In this document: positions 31,804 through 40,416 of the stretch, one piece after another
Layout of the letters: every line of letters starts with the position of its first letter
Position numbering within the stretch: the first letter of the stretch is position 1
DNA from: Apilactobacillus xinyiensis
GTDB taxonomy: Bacteria > Bacillota > Bacilli > Lactobacillales > Lactobacillaceae
Assembly (NCBI RefSeq): GCF_019656235.1
Contig: NZ_BPLL01000006.1
Coordinates: forward strand, 1-64,000
Length of the DNA: 64,000 bases
Reading direction: 5' to 3'
Translations under genes and position numbers: made by a program
The notes under the pieces: generated by a model
What the model was told of the DNA's origin: nothing
The model's database searches: none
What the model saw: only the letters and a program-made list of their open reading frames with translations

Positions 31804-31853
31804 AAAAAGTTTTACTGTATTATAATAAATGAGATAATACAGTAAAACTTTTT
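31804..31853 (+). terminator. terminator between dagK and rlmD
   Basis: AAAAAGTTTTACTGTATTAT (31804-31823) pairs perfectly with its complement at 31834-31853 around a 10-base loop. A TATAAT at 31821-31826 lies across the loop edge and could be a -10 for the next gene, though no good -35 is seen. Confidence 0.8.
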
Positions 31854-31871
31854 GTTTATTAAGGAGAAAAT

Positions 31872-33242
31872 ATGAAAATAGATACACCAGTTATTAAAAA
31901 TAACGAATATGAAGTAAATATTATGGACTTAACTTACCAAGGGTTAGGTGTTGCAAAAATTGACGATTTCCCTATTTTTATTGAAGATACTCTTCCAGGA
32001 GAAGTAGCTAAAGTAAAGATTACTAAGGTCAATAAAAACTTTAGTTTTGGTAAACTAATTACTTTAATTAAAAAGAGCAGTGATAGAGTTGAAGATGTAA
32101 ATCGAGATTATATTAAAACAGGTATTGCACCATTACAACATTTAAAATATGACGCACAATTAAATTTCAAACAACATCAAGTTCAAGAACTATTTGAAAA
32201 AGCTAAAATGGATGTTGATGTATTGCCTACTATTGGTATGGATACACCGAATAAATATCGCAATAAAGCGCAAGTTCCAGTTAGAAAAATTCATGGAAAG
32301 TTAGAAACTGGTTTTTACCGTAGACACTCACACGACCTAATTCCAATTGAAGATTTTTATATTCAAGATCCTAAAATTGACGAAGCTATTTTAGTGGTTA
32401 GAGATGTTTTAAGAAGATTTCATGTGGCGCCTTATAATGAAGGTGGTCACAATGGTGTAATTAGAAACATTATAGTACGTAGAGGTTATTATACTGGTGA
32501 AATGATGATTGGTTTAGTTACTAGAACTAAAAAATTGCCTATGTCAGATTTAGTAGTTAAAACCATAACTGAACAATTGCCAGAAGTTAAGAGCATTATT
32601 CAAAATATTAATCTTAGTGATGGTAATGCTATTTTTGGTAAAAAGAATGTTAAATTATTTGGTAAGAATTATATTGAAGATAAATTGTTAGGTTTAACCT
32701 TTGCAATTTCATTAAATTCTTTTTATCAAGTTAATCCAACTCAAACTGAAAAATTATATTCATTAGCAATTGAAAAGGCTAATTTAACATCTGATCAAAC
32801 AGTTATTGATGCTTATTGTGGTATTGGAACCATTTCATTAGCAATGGCGCAACATGTCAAGAAGGTTTATGGAGTTGAAATAGTTGCAAATGCAATTGAA
32901 GATGCTAAAATTAATGCACAAAAAAATCATATTAATAATGCTAGATTTGTTGTTGGTAAAGCTGAAGAACAAATGGCAAGATGGCAAGAAAATGGTTTGA
33001 AACCAGATGTTATTATGGTGGACCCACCACGTAAGGGATTAGATGAGAGTTTCATTAATAGTGCTGCTAAAATGAACCCACAAAAAATTGTTTATATTTC
33101 TTGTAATCCAGCCACATTAGTACGAGATGCACAAATACTATCAGATTTAGGATATGAAATAAATCAACCAGTTCAACCAGTTGATCAATTTCCACAAACT
33201 GTGCATGTCGAGACAGTAACTGTATTTGATAAAATAAATTAG
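31872..33242 (+). CDS. rlmD: 23S rRNA (uracil) C5-methyltransferase, RlmD/RlmCD type without iron-sulfur cysteines
   Basis: TrmA/RumA-family SAM-dependent methyltransferase, 456 residues. It has an N-terminal TRAM domain (about 8-65), the SAM-binding DAYCGIGTISLAMAQ near 316-330, DPPRKGLD, and the catalytic Cys in YISCNPATLVRD near residue 413. The cysteines that hold the 4Fe-4S cluster in Escherichia coli RlmD (CxxC-type before LQH) are absent: the segment reads TGIAPLQHLKYDAQL. Loss of this cluster would suit an iron-sparing lactobacillus. The exact uridine target is inferred. Confidence 0.9.
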   Translation: MKIDTPVIKNNEYEVNIMDLTYQGLGVAKIDDFPIFIEDTLPGEVAKVKITKVNKNFSFGKLITLIKKSSDRVEDVNRDYIKTGIAPLQHLKYDAQLNFKQHQVQELFEKAKMDVDVLPTIGMDTPNKYRNKAQVPVRKIHGKLETGFYRRHSHDLIPIEDFYIQDPKIDEAILVVRDVLRRFHVAPYNEGGHNGVIRNIIVRRGYYTGEMMIGLVTRTKKLPMSDLVVKTITEQLPEVKSIIQNINLSDGNAIFGKKNVKLFGKNYIEDKLLGLTFAISLNSFYQVNPTQTEKLYSLAIEKANLTSDQTVIDAYCGIGTISLAMAQHVKKVYGVEIVANAIEDAKINAQKNHINNARFVVGKAEEQMARWQENGLKPDVIMVDPPRKGLDESFINSAAKMNPQKIVYISCNPATLVRDAQILSDLGYEINQPVQPVDQFPQTVHVETVTVFDKIN

Positions 33243-33300
33243 TTTTAGACTCTTGATTAAATAAAAATTAAAAAATAATCATTTTATTTTAACTTTGTTA

Positions 33301-33329
33301 TTGCATTTTAATTTATTTTGAGTTATTAT
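33301..33329 (+). promoter_or_regulatory. promoter of the asnB T-box transcript
   Basis: A -35 TTGCAT (33301-33306), a 17-bp spacer and a -10 TATTAT (33324-33329) place the start near 33336, just before the first helix of the T-box. Confidence 0.7.
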
Positions 33330-33348
33330 GCTTATAACAAATTAACTA

Positions 33349-33624
33349 GAAAGACGAGTAAATAAATTTAATCGTTAAGTGAGCTAGTGATAGTGTGAAA
33401 CTAGTCGACCCTGATTTATTGAAAAACCCTTTCCCAAGTTGCTAACCCAAATGACTTAGTCAGAGTAGGCTTAGACGTATCCGATACGTTACAATCGGTG
33501 GAGTATTATTTGTACTCTTATATGAGTTGGTCTACTTTAAATATGTTTGTAGGCAACTTGGGTGGTACCGCGGAAATAAGCCTTCCGTCCCTTGTAAATT
33601 AAGGGATGGAAGGCTTATTTTTTA
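33349..33624 (+). promoter_or_regulatory. T-box leader of asnB (asparagine specifier)
   Basis: The leader opens with GAAAG (33349-33353), paired to CTTTC (33429-33433), then the conserved GAGTA. The specifier loop 3' side GAAAAACC (33421-33428) can supply AAC, an asparagine codon. The T-box GGTGGTACCGCGG lies at 33561-33573. A terminator (AATAAGCCTTCC.. against GGAAGGCTTA, 33575-33617) with T6 competes with the antiterminator. Uncharged tRNA(Asn) would favour readthrough into asnB. This explains the 419-base gap between rlmD and asnB. Confidence 0.92.
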
Positions 33625-33661
33625 TCTCTAAATAAATATTTATTAGATAAGGAGCGATATT

Positions 33662-35251
33662 ATGTGTGGATTTTTAGCTGTTGATTCAATGAAATTCGAT
33701 TTAAAAACTTTCGATGAGGCCTTGGAAAAGAATTTCCATCGTGGACCAGATATGACTGGTAAACTTCAAGCTGACGAAATGATGTTTGGTTTCAATCGTT
33801 TAGCAATTATGGATTTAAGTGATGATGGAATGCAACCATTTAAAGCTGATAAATGTACTTTAGTTTGTAATGGAGAAATCTATAACTACCTTACTTTAAA
33901 AGATAATCTAAAAGATGATTATGAATTTGAAAGTGGCAGTGATTGTGAAGTTTTAATTCCGTTATATCGTAAATATGGTTTAGATACCATGTGCAAAATG
34001 CTAGATGCTGAATTTGCTTTTGTGTTGTATGATCAAACTACTAAAAAAGTAATGGCTGCACGTGACCCAGTAGGAATTAGACCAATGTTTTATGGATACA
34101 CTAAAGAAGATAACCAAATTGCATTTGGTTCAACTGCTAAAACACTAATGCCTTTATGTGATAAAATATTGCCATTTCCACCAGGACACTATTATGATGG
34201 CGAAAAATTTGTTTGCTATCATGATCCTGCAATGGTTTCAAAAATGATTACTCCAAGTTTGAAAGAAGCTACTAAAGGAATTCATGATCGTTTAGTAGCA
34301 GCCGTTAAAAAACGTCTTCAATCTGATGCACCAGTTGGATACTTACTTTCAGGTGGTTTAGACTCTTCCTTGGTATGTTCAATTGCTTCTAAATTAAAGG
34401 GTGGTAAGCCGATTAAAACTTTTGCAATTGGAATGGACCGTAACCCAATTGACTTAAAATATGCTCGAGAAGTTGCTGACTATTTAGGTACAGATCATAC
34501 TGAGTTTATTATGACTCGTGAAGATGTATTAGGTGCGCTTAGAGATGTTATTTATACTTTAGAAACATGGGATATTACAACTATTAGAGCATCAATTGGT
34601 ATGTATTTATTATGTAAAAACATTCATGAAACAACTGACTTAAAAGTTATTTTAACTGGTGAATGTTCAGATGAAATGTTTGGATACAAATACACCGATT
34701 ATGCTCCAAATGCAGAAGAATTCCAAAAAGAAGCCATGAAAAGAGTTAGAGAACTATATATGTATGATGTATTAAGAGCTGATCGTTGTATATCATCTAA
34801 CTCCTTAGAAGGTAGAGTTCCTTTTGCTGATAAAGACTTTATGGAATACGTAATGTCAATTGACCCAGCAATGAAAATGAATAAATATGATAAAGGTAAA
34901 TATTTATTAAGAGAAGCGTTTGCTGGACAAGATTACTTATCAGATGATATTTTAATGCGTGAAAAAGCAGCCTTTAGTGATGCAGTTGGTCATTCTTTAG
35001 TAGATGATTTAAAAGCTTATGCTGATGAAATGTATACTGATGAGGATGTGGCTAAAGCTAAAGATAAATATGAATATCGCACGCCATTCACTAAAGAATC
35101 ATTGTTGTATCGTGATATCTTTGAAGAATATTTCCCTGGTAAAGCTAGTTGGATAAAAAATTTTTGGATGCCAAACAAAAACTGGGAAAACTGTGATGTT
35201 GATGATCCTAGTGCACGTGTATTAAAAAATTATGGTGATAGTGGAAAATAA
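33662..35251 (+). CDS. asnB: asparagine synthase (glutamine-hydrolysing)
   Basis: AsnB amidates aspartate using glutamine and ATP. The 529-residue product has the N-terminal Ntn glutaminase with nucleophile Cys2 (MCGFLAVDS), CNGEIYNYL near residue 75, and the C-terminal ATP pyrophosphatase loop SGGLDSSLV near residue 231. It is a monocistronic gene between the T-box and a bidirectional terminator, consistent with control by asparaginyl-tRNA charging. Confidence 0.96.
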   Translation: MCGFLAVDSMKFDLKTFDEALEKNFHRGPDMTGKLQADEMMFGFNRLAIMDLSDDGMQPFKADKCTLVCNGEIYNYLTLKDNLKDDYEFESGSDCEVLIPLYRKYGLDTMCKMLDAEFAFVLYDQTTKKVMAARDPVGIRPMFYGYTKEDNQIAFGSTAKTLMPLCDKILPFPPGHYYDGEKFVCYHDPAMVSKMITPSLKEATKGIHDRLVAAVKKRLQSDAPVGYLLSGGLDSSLVCSIASKLKGGKPIKTFAIGMDRNPIDLKYAREVADYLGTDHTEFIMTREDVLGALRDVIYTLETWDITTIRASIGMYLLCKNIHETTDLKVILTGECSDEMFGYKYTDYAPNAEEFQKEAMKRVRELYMYDVLRADRCISSNSLEGRVPFADKDFMEYVMSIDPAMKMNKYDKGKYLLREAFAGQDYLSDDILMREKAAFSDAVGHSLVDDLKAYADEMYTDEDVAKAKDKYEYRTPFTKESLLYRDIFEEYFPGKASWIKNFWMPNKNWENCDVDDPSARVLKNYGDSGK

Positions 35252-35256
35252 AACAA

Positions 35257-35294
35257 AAAATAAAGACCTCTAATTTTTAGAGGTCTTTATTTTT
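35257..35294. terminator. bidirectional terminator asnB / permease
   Basis: AAATAAAGACCTCTAA pairs with TTAGAGGTCTTTATTT with A- and T-rich flanks on both sides, serving the two converging genes. Confidence 0.9.
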
Positions 35295-36615
35295 ATTTAT
35301 TGATTTGATATTTATGGAAATAGTAGATAGGGTAAGAAATTAAGGTTAATAGTATACCAATTAAAGCTAGATTGAATTGAGTTATTAAAGTCTCAACCAA
35401 TATAAATCCACCACCAATTAATGCAATAGCTGGAATGATTGGGTACCAAGGAACTTTGTAAGGCCTAATCATTTCAGGATTTTTAATTCTAAGTTTAAAC
35501 ACTGCTATGAATAATAGACAGTTAAATATCCACATAACAAACACAAGCATATCAGTTAACAAGTCAAAAGTTCCTAAGAAAATCATTATAACTGCGATTG
35601 CCACTTGAAATAATCCGGCAACATAGGGAACAGCTGTTTTCTTAGTTAATTTAACAAAATATTTACTAAATGGTAATGTGTCACTAACTCCCATTGCATA
35701 TGGAATTCGCATTCCACTAAGTGTATAACCGTTAATTGAACCATATACAGAAATTAGGATTCCAATAGTAACCAATTTACCACCTAATTCACCAAAAATT
35801 TTCATGGCAGCTTCAGCAGCCGCATTTTGGTTACCAGCAATTTGATCTAATGGTAAAGTTTTTAAAAATACGAAGTTGATTAAAGTATAAATAATCGTTA
35901 TAAAACTCAAACCTAAAATAATAGCTTTAGGAAGATTTTTTTTAGGATTTTTAATTTCTCCAGCAACATCACAAATACCAATCCAACCATCATATGCAAA
36001 CATGGTAGCTAATAAACCAGCACTAAATGCAAAAAATGGATTAGCACCATTAGTTGGAGTCGCTGGAAATAATGAAATATTAACGTTTCCGGGGGTCATT
36101 AAACCAACAATAGATATCAATGCAATTGGCACTAGTTTAAGAATTAATGTGGTAGTTTGAAAATATCCGGTAACTTTTGCGCCTAATAAATTAACAAATA
36201 ATATACTGAATGCAGAAATAATAGCTATAGGAACATTTAAAGACGCATTTAAATGAAATAAATTAATTAGTTGTGTAGCGAAAATTATTGATTCGGCAGC
36301 AATATTTGCTGGATAATAAACCAATATTTGCGCCCACCCCATTGCAAAACCAGTAGTAGGTCCATAAGTATAATCAAGATACTTAATTGCTCCTCCAGTT
36401 TTAGGAATAGCCGCTGCAAGTTCTGAAACCGTTAAACCAGCACAAATTGTTAATAATCCTCCAACAATCCAAGCTAAAATGGTTAAAGAAAATGAATGCG
36501 TGCTATTTACTACGCTTGCTGTTTTAAAGAAAACTCCAGCTCCAATAACAGTTCCCATTACTGTTGATAAAGCTGCAGTCATTCCAATTCCTCGTTTTAA
36601 GTTGTTATTTTCCAA
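35293..36615 (-). CDS. amino acid permease (APC superfamily, SteT/LAT-like)
   Basis: A 440-residue membrane protein with about twelve hydrophobic segments. The first helix has the APC-type GTVIGAGVFFKT, with later PKTGGAIKYLDYTYGP and the FAYDGWIGICDVAGEIKNPKKNLPKAI segment typical of L-type amino acid exchangers such as Bacillus SteT (serine/threonine). Substrate is not determinable from the sequence. It starts at TTG 36615 with AGGAGG upstream and is the only gene of its unit; gntK upstream ends with its own terminator. Confidence 0.9.
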   Translation of the reverse strand: MENNNLKRGIGMTAALSTVMGTVIGAGVFFKTASVVNSTHSFSLTILAWIVGGLLTICAGLTVSELAAAIPKTGGAIKYLDYTYGPTTGFAMGWAQILVYYPANIAAESIIFATQLINLFHLNASLNVPIAIISAFSILFVNLLGAKVTGYFQTTTLILKLVPIALISIVGLMTPGNVNISLFPATPTNGANPFFAFSAGLLATMFAYDGWIGICDVAGEIKNPKKNLPKAIILGLSFITIIYTLINFVFLKTLPLDQIAGNQNAAAEAAMKIFGELGGKLVTIGILISVYGSINGYTLSGMRIPYAMGVSDTLPFSKYFVKLTKKTAVPYVAGLFQVAIAVIMIFLGTFDLLTDMLVFVMWIFNCLLFIAVFKLRIKNPEMIRPYKVPWYPIIPAIALIGGGFILVETLITQFNLALIGILLTLISYPIYYFHKYQINK

Positions 36616-36681
36616 CTTTCTTTCCTCCTGACTTTTAGACTACAGTATTTTAACATATTCACATCTTACAATCACTTAAAA

Positions 36682-36721
36682 AAATAGCCGCAGACTGTTT
36701 GTTATGACTGCGGTTATTTTT
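36682..36721 (-). terminator. terminator after gntK
   Basis: On the minus strand AACCGCAG pairs with CTGCGGCT-type bases around an interrupted loop, followed by T7. It lies 1 base after the gntK stop. Confidence 0.8.
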
Positions 36722-38262
36722 TATTCATCATTATTATGAGTTCTTTGAAATTTTGCAATATTACAATACTCAGGTTTTAGTAAACGATTTAAACGAATGT
36801 ATATAGGCACTAATTCTCTATATACATGATAATTTTGCGGATTAGGTTCATATGATTTAACTTTACCTACCAAGGATTTAACTTGTTCTAGATTATCAAT
36901 CATTCCTAAACTATACATACCAATAGTAGCTGCTCCTAAAGCAGTTCCTTGAACATTTTCAGGAATACTAACTTCTTGTTCAAATACATCCGATAAGATT
37001 TGTCGCCATAAAGATGACTTGGCAAATCCTCCGGTAGCTTGGATAGCTTTAGGTTTTCCAACAACTTCTTCAAGAGCCAAACTAACGGTATATAAATTAT
37101 AAATGATGCCTTCTAAAACGGCTCTAATCATATCAGCTCTAGTATGATTTCTAGTTAATCCAAAAAATGAGCCACGTGCATCTGAGTCCCAAATAGGTGC
37201 ACGTTCTCCTCCTAAGTAGGGGTGAAAAATTAAACCCTTGGCACCCACTGGAACTCTTGAAGCAATTCCAGAAAGGACACTATATGCGTTAATTTTCATT
37301 TGCTCAGCAATAGTTTTCTCTGGTGCACAAAGTTGATCACGAACCCATTTAAATACAATTCCACCGTTATTTACAGGTCCACCTACAACCCACTTATTTT
37401 TTGCTAAATAATAGCAAAAAACTCTTCCCTTAGGGTCAATAGTAGGCTTATTAGTTACAACTCTTACGGCTCCAGAAGTTCCGATGGTAACTGCTAAAAC
37501 ACCCTCATCAATGGCATTCACGCCTAAATTAGCTAATGGTCCATCAGAAGAACCAATTACAAATGGAGTATTTTCTTTAATACCAATAACTTTGGCATAC
37601 GACGTATCAATTCCATGAAATTGGTATGTAGTATCTACTAATTCTGGAAGTTGTGATTTGCTAATTCCAGTTAATTTGAGTGCTTGGGAATCCCAGTCCA
37701 TATTAAAAATGTTAAACATACCAGTAGCATTGGCAATTGAATAATCTTCTTTTAATTCACCAAACAGTTTGTAAAATATATATTCTTTGATACCTACAAA
37801 CCAGTTAGCTTGTTGATACAAATCATTTTTTTCATTTTTTAACCACACGATTTTAGATAATGGTGTCATGGGATGAATGGGGGTTCCAGTATTCTCATAT
37901 AGTTTTTTACCTAAATCGCTTTCTTTAATTTCTTTGGCATATTTGGAAGCTCGATTATCAGCCCAAGTAATTGCTCTAGTAATAGGTTTAAAATCTTTAT
38001 CTAACAAAATTAAACTATGCATTGCACATGAAAATGATACTCCTGATAAATCTTCATTGTTAATTTTTGACTTTCTTATTACTTTGCTCATGCCTGACAT
38101 TACCGCTGAAAAAATTTCATCAGGGTCTTCCTCAGCCATTCCATATGAATCTTGATATAATGGGTAATCATCATTTGATGATTCGATTACTTTACCATCT
38201 TTATCAAATAAAATGGTCTTAGTACTTGTAGTTCCAATGTCTACACCTATGATGTATTTCAT
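36721..38262 (-). CDS. gntK: gluconate kinase (FGGY family)
   Basis: FGGY carbohydrate kinase that probably phosphorylates gluconate to 6-phosphogluconate for the phosphoketolase pathway. The 513-residue product starts MKYIIGVDIGTTSTKTILFD, has the DGPLANLGVNA segment, the second FGGY phosphate site VTIGTSGAVRV and QATGGFAKSSLWRQIL near 406-421. Length fits lactic acid bacterial GntK. No gluconate permease or 6-phosphogluconate dehydrogenase is adjacent. Xylulokinase is the main alternative. Confidence 0.85.
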   Translation of the reverse strand: MKYIIGVDIGTTSTKTILFDKDGKVIESSNDDYPLYQDSYGMAEEDPDEIFSAVMSGMSKVIRKSKINNEDLSGVSFSCAMHSLILLDKDFKPITRAITWADNRASKYAKEIKESDLGKKLYENTGTPIHPMTPLSKIVWLKNEKNDLYQQANWFVGIKEYIFYKLFGELKEDYSIANATGMFNIFNMDWDSQALKLTGISKSQLPELVDTTYQFHGIDTSYAKVIGIKENTPFVIGSSDGPLANLGVNAIDEGVLAVTIGTSGAVRVVTNKPTIDPKGRVFCYYLAKNKWVVGGPVNNGGIVFKWVRDQLCAPEKTIAEQMKINAYSVLSGIASRVPVGAKGLIFHPYLGGERAPIWDSDARGSFFGLTRNHTRADMIRAVLEGIIYNLYTVSLALEEVVGKPKAIQATGGFAKSSLWRQILSDVFEQEVSIPENVQGTALGAATIGMYSLGMIDNLEQVKSLVGKVKSYEPNPQNYHVYRELVPIYIRLNRLLKPEYCNIAKFQRTHNNDE

Positions 38263-38279
38263 TTGTCTACCTCCGTTAC

Positions 38280-38654
38280 TTATTTTCCTTCTTTGGCTCC
38301 TATTATATTGTAAGTATAATCATCTGCTTCGTCATATAGTGAAGTAGGTATTTTGTTTTTATTGGTTCTAATGACTAGTAGATATCCAAAATTGTCAATT
38401 AACGTAAGCTTTTTTTCGTCGATTTCTTTAGTTTTAGTTGTAACATTGTTGTTATCCAATTCAATAGATAAATCAGGGTTGATTGTGAGCGAATGTTTAG
38501 CATTGCGCCTATCTAAAAAGGTCCATTCACCTATATAATATAATTGAATTGGGACGTTTTTTGTTTTTTTACTTTTTTTGCCGACTTTAATAACTTCATT
38601 TGCTATTCCAACAAAAAAAGTCGCTCCCAGTAGGACTAAACTTCTTTTTCTCAC
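38280..38654 (-). CDS. small DUF4828-like protein
   Basis: A 124-residue protein of unknown function. It begins with a possible short membrane segment (residues 4-20, SLVLLGATFFVGIANEV) and a KKSKKTKN basic linker, then a compact domain YYIGEWTFLDRRNAKHSLTI with alternating strands. This resembles the DUF4828 family of lactobacilli. It starts at GTG 38654 and ends 17 bases before gntK, so the two are probably co-transcribed. Confidence 0.7.
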   Translation of the reverse strand: MRKRSLVLLGATFFVGIANEVIKVGKKSKKTKNVPIQLYYIGEWTFLDRRNAKHSLTINPDLSIELDNNNVTTKTKEIDEKKLTLIDNFGYLLVIRTNKNKIPTSLYDEADDYTYNIIGAKEGK

Positions 38655-38797
38655 AATATAACCCCTTTCTAAATAACTTATTTTTATATCTTGATGTAAG
38701 ATTGAAATGAATGAACAATCTAGATATATTATAGTGCTAATCTTTTTGTTATTATAGTTATAATGATTGTTTTTATAAAAAAATTAGGAGTAATTTA

Positions 38798-40120
38798 ATG
38801 AACGAATATTTTAAAAACTATTTTGAAAAATTAGGCTTTAGTGAACAAACTATTATTCAATCATCAGTCTATGAACCGCTTAAAAGTGGTAAGAATGTTT
38901 TAGGTTTGTCACCAACTGGTTCAGGTAAAACTTTGGCATTTTTGATGCCTACAATTGAAAAATTACAAGCGGGTGAAGGAACCCAATTGATGATTATTGA
39001 ACCTTCACAAGAGTTGGCGATGCAGGTGACTAGAATTGCTCGCAATTGGGCTAAATTATTAGACTGTAAAGTGTTATCATTAACCGGTGGTGCAAATGTA
39101 AAGCGTCAGACAGAAAGCTTAAAGAAACGACCAGAAGTAGTTGTTGGAACTGCTGGTAGAATTAAAAGTCTAATTAATGATAAAAAATTAAAAACTAATT
39201 ATGTTAAAACGGTTATAGTTGATGAAGCCGATGATTTATTGCAAGGTGAAACTTTAACTACGGTTCGTCAAATTATTAATTCATGTTATTCTGACATTCA
39301 ACTAGGTTTCTTTTCAGCAACTGAAACGGAAATCTTAGAAGAATTAGATAAGTGGTTTGGAAATAAAATTATTGAAAAATTTGATGTTCGAAACATTGAT
39401 AAGACTCGTGGTGAAGTAAGACATGGGCTGCTAGAAGTACTACGATCTAATCGAAATAAAATGTTAGTTAGACTAACTCATATTAAGGAATTTAAAGCTT
39501 TAGTATTTTTTAATCAAATGAATGATTTAAATAAAGCGTACAGTTATTTTGTGCATGAACATTATAATAATATTGCTAAATTAACTTCTGATCAAAACAA
39601 AATAAAGCGTCAAAAAGCGATGGAAGACTTTAGACTAGGTCGTGTAAAACTATTATTAACCACTGATGTAGCCGCCAGAGGAATTGATATTCCTAAACTT
39701 CCAGCAGTTATAAATTATGATTTACCGGATAATGCAATTGACTATATTCATCGAGTAGGTCGTACAGGTCGAATGGGTGAAAAAGGGGTAGTGCTTAATT
39801 TTGGTGATGATCATGATTTAAGAGATTTGAAAAATTTACTTAAAGATGAGGAATATACTTTACAACCAATTTATTTCTTTAAAAATAAGTTGGTTGATAA
39901 TGTACCTGATCAACCTAAGAAGCCTAATTCTACTAAAAATAATCACCAAAAAGATGCTAAAAAAGTTAATTTGACTAAAAATAAACCTGCCAAGCGTAAG
40001 AAAGTAGAGAGTAAATTTCCGTCATCTAAAGTTAATTCCAACAAAAAGAAGAAAAAAAATAAGCATACTAAGAATAAAGGGATGCGTAAAAAATGGCGTG
40101 ATATGAGTAAAAATAAATAG
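38798..40120 (+). CDS. DEAD-box RNA helicase
   Basis: An ATP-dependent RNA helicase for ribosome assembly or cold-stage mRNA remodelling. The 440-residue product has motif I SPTGSGKT (about 44-51), II VDEAD (about 145-149), III SAT, V TTDVAARGIDIP and VI HRVGRTGR. Motif Ia reads PSQELAMQ where PTRELAxQ is usual. The C-terminal 75 residues are highly basic and low-complexity (repeated KKK, NKK), like the CshB-type tails that bind rRNA. A TATAAT at 38759-38764 may be its -10. Confidence 0.93.
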   Translation: MNEYFKNYFEKLGFSEQTIIQSSVYEPLKSGKNVLGLSPTGSGKTLAFLMPTIEKLQAGEGTQLMIIEPSQELAMQVTRIARNWAKLLDCKVLSLTGGANVKRQTESLKKRPEVVVGTAGRIKSLINDKKLKTNYVKTVIVDEADDLLQGETLTTVRQIINSCYSDIQLGFFSATETEILEELDKWFGNKIIEKFDVRNIDKTRGEVRHGLLEVLRSNRNKMLVRLTHIKEFKALVFFNQMNDLNKAYSYFVHEHYNNIAKLTSDQNKIKRQKAMEDFRLGRVKLLLTTDVAARGIDIPKLPAVINYDLPDNAIDYIHRVGRTGRMGEKGVVLNFGDDHDLRDLKNLLKDEEYTLQPIYFFKNKLVDNVPDQPKKPNSTKNNHQKDAKKVNLTKNKPAKRKKVESKFPSSKVNSNKKKKKNKHTKNKGMRKKWRDMSKNK

Positions 40121-40187
40121 TTAAAGCCATCTTTACTTTATACAATTTACGTGAGAAAATATATATTGTCTTATTTAAATTGTATAT

Positions 40188-40260
40188 GACTCCATAGCAC
40201 AACGGGATAGGGCGACCGCCTCCTAAGCGGCTGATCTCGGTTCGAGTCCGAGTGGAGTCA
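40188..40260 (+). tRNA. tRNA-Arg (anticodon CCU)
   Basis: A 73-base cloverleaf with acceptor GACTCCA/TGGAGTC, anticodon loop CTCCTAA (anticodon CCT, reading AGG), T-arm CTCGG-TTCGAGT-CCGAG and discriminator A. CCA is not encoded. Two stem positions are non-canonical: A12-G23 in the D stem and A27-C43 at the base of the anticodon stem. The rest is well formed. Confidence 0.95.
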
Positions 40261-40281
40261 TAAAATGAAAATCAACAGAAT

Positions 40282-40314
40282 AAAAAAGGCCTAGTAATTA
40301 CTGGGCCTTTTTTA
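40282..40314 (+). terminator. terminator after tRNA-Arg
   Basis: AAAAAAGGCC with inner AGTA pairs with TACT and GGCCTTTTTT, followed by further T. It separates the tRNA from the pst promoter region. Confidence 0.85.
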
Positions 40315-40327
40315 TTTTACTAATATG

Positions 40328-40386
40328 TTTACATAAACAATACATAAAAATTATAGTTTATTTACGTTAGTTTGATATCTTATAAG
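40328..40386 (+). promoter_or_regulatory. PhoP-type box array and promoter of the first pstS
   Basis: Four TTTACA-like half-sites recur at exactly 11-bp steps: TTTACA 40328, AATACA 40339, ATTATA 40350 and TTTACG 40361. A -10-like TATAAG follows at 40381-40386. This is the layout of Firmicutes PhoP boxes, in which dimers bind the same DNA face. An off-phase TTTACT at 40316 may extend the array. Confidence 0.75.
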
Positions 40387-40416
40387 TGTACTAATTAACT
40401 TAAGGGGTGGTTATAC

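Noticed and set aside
33243-33300. AT-rich imperfect palindrome near 33,270 as terminator of rlmD
   Set aside because: The stem is almost only A-T with mismatches, too weak to call with confidence.
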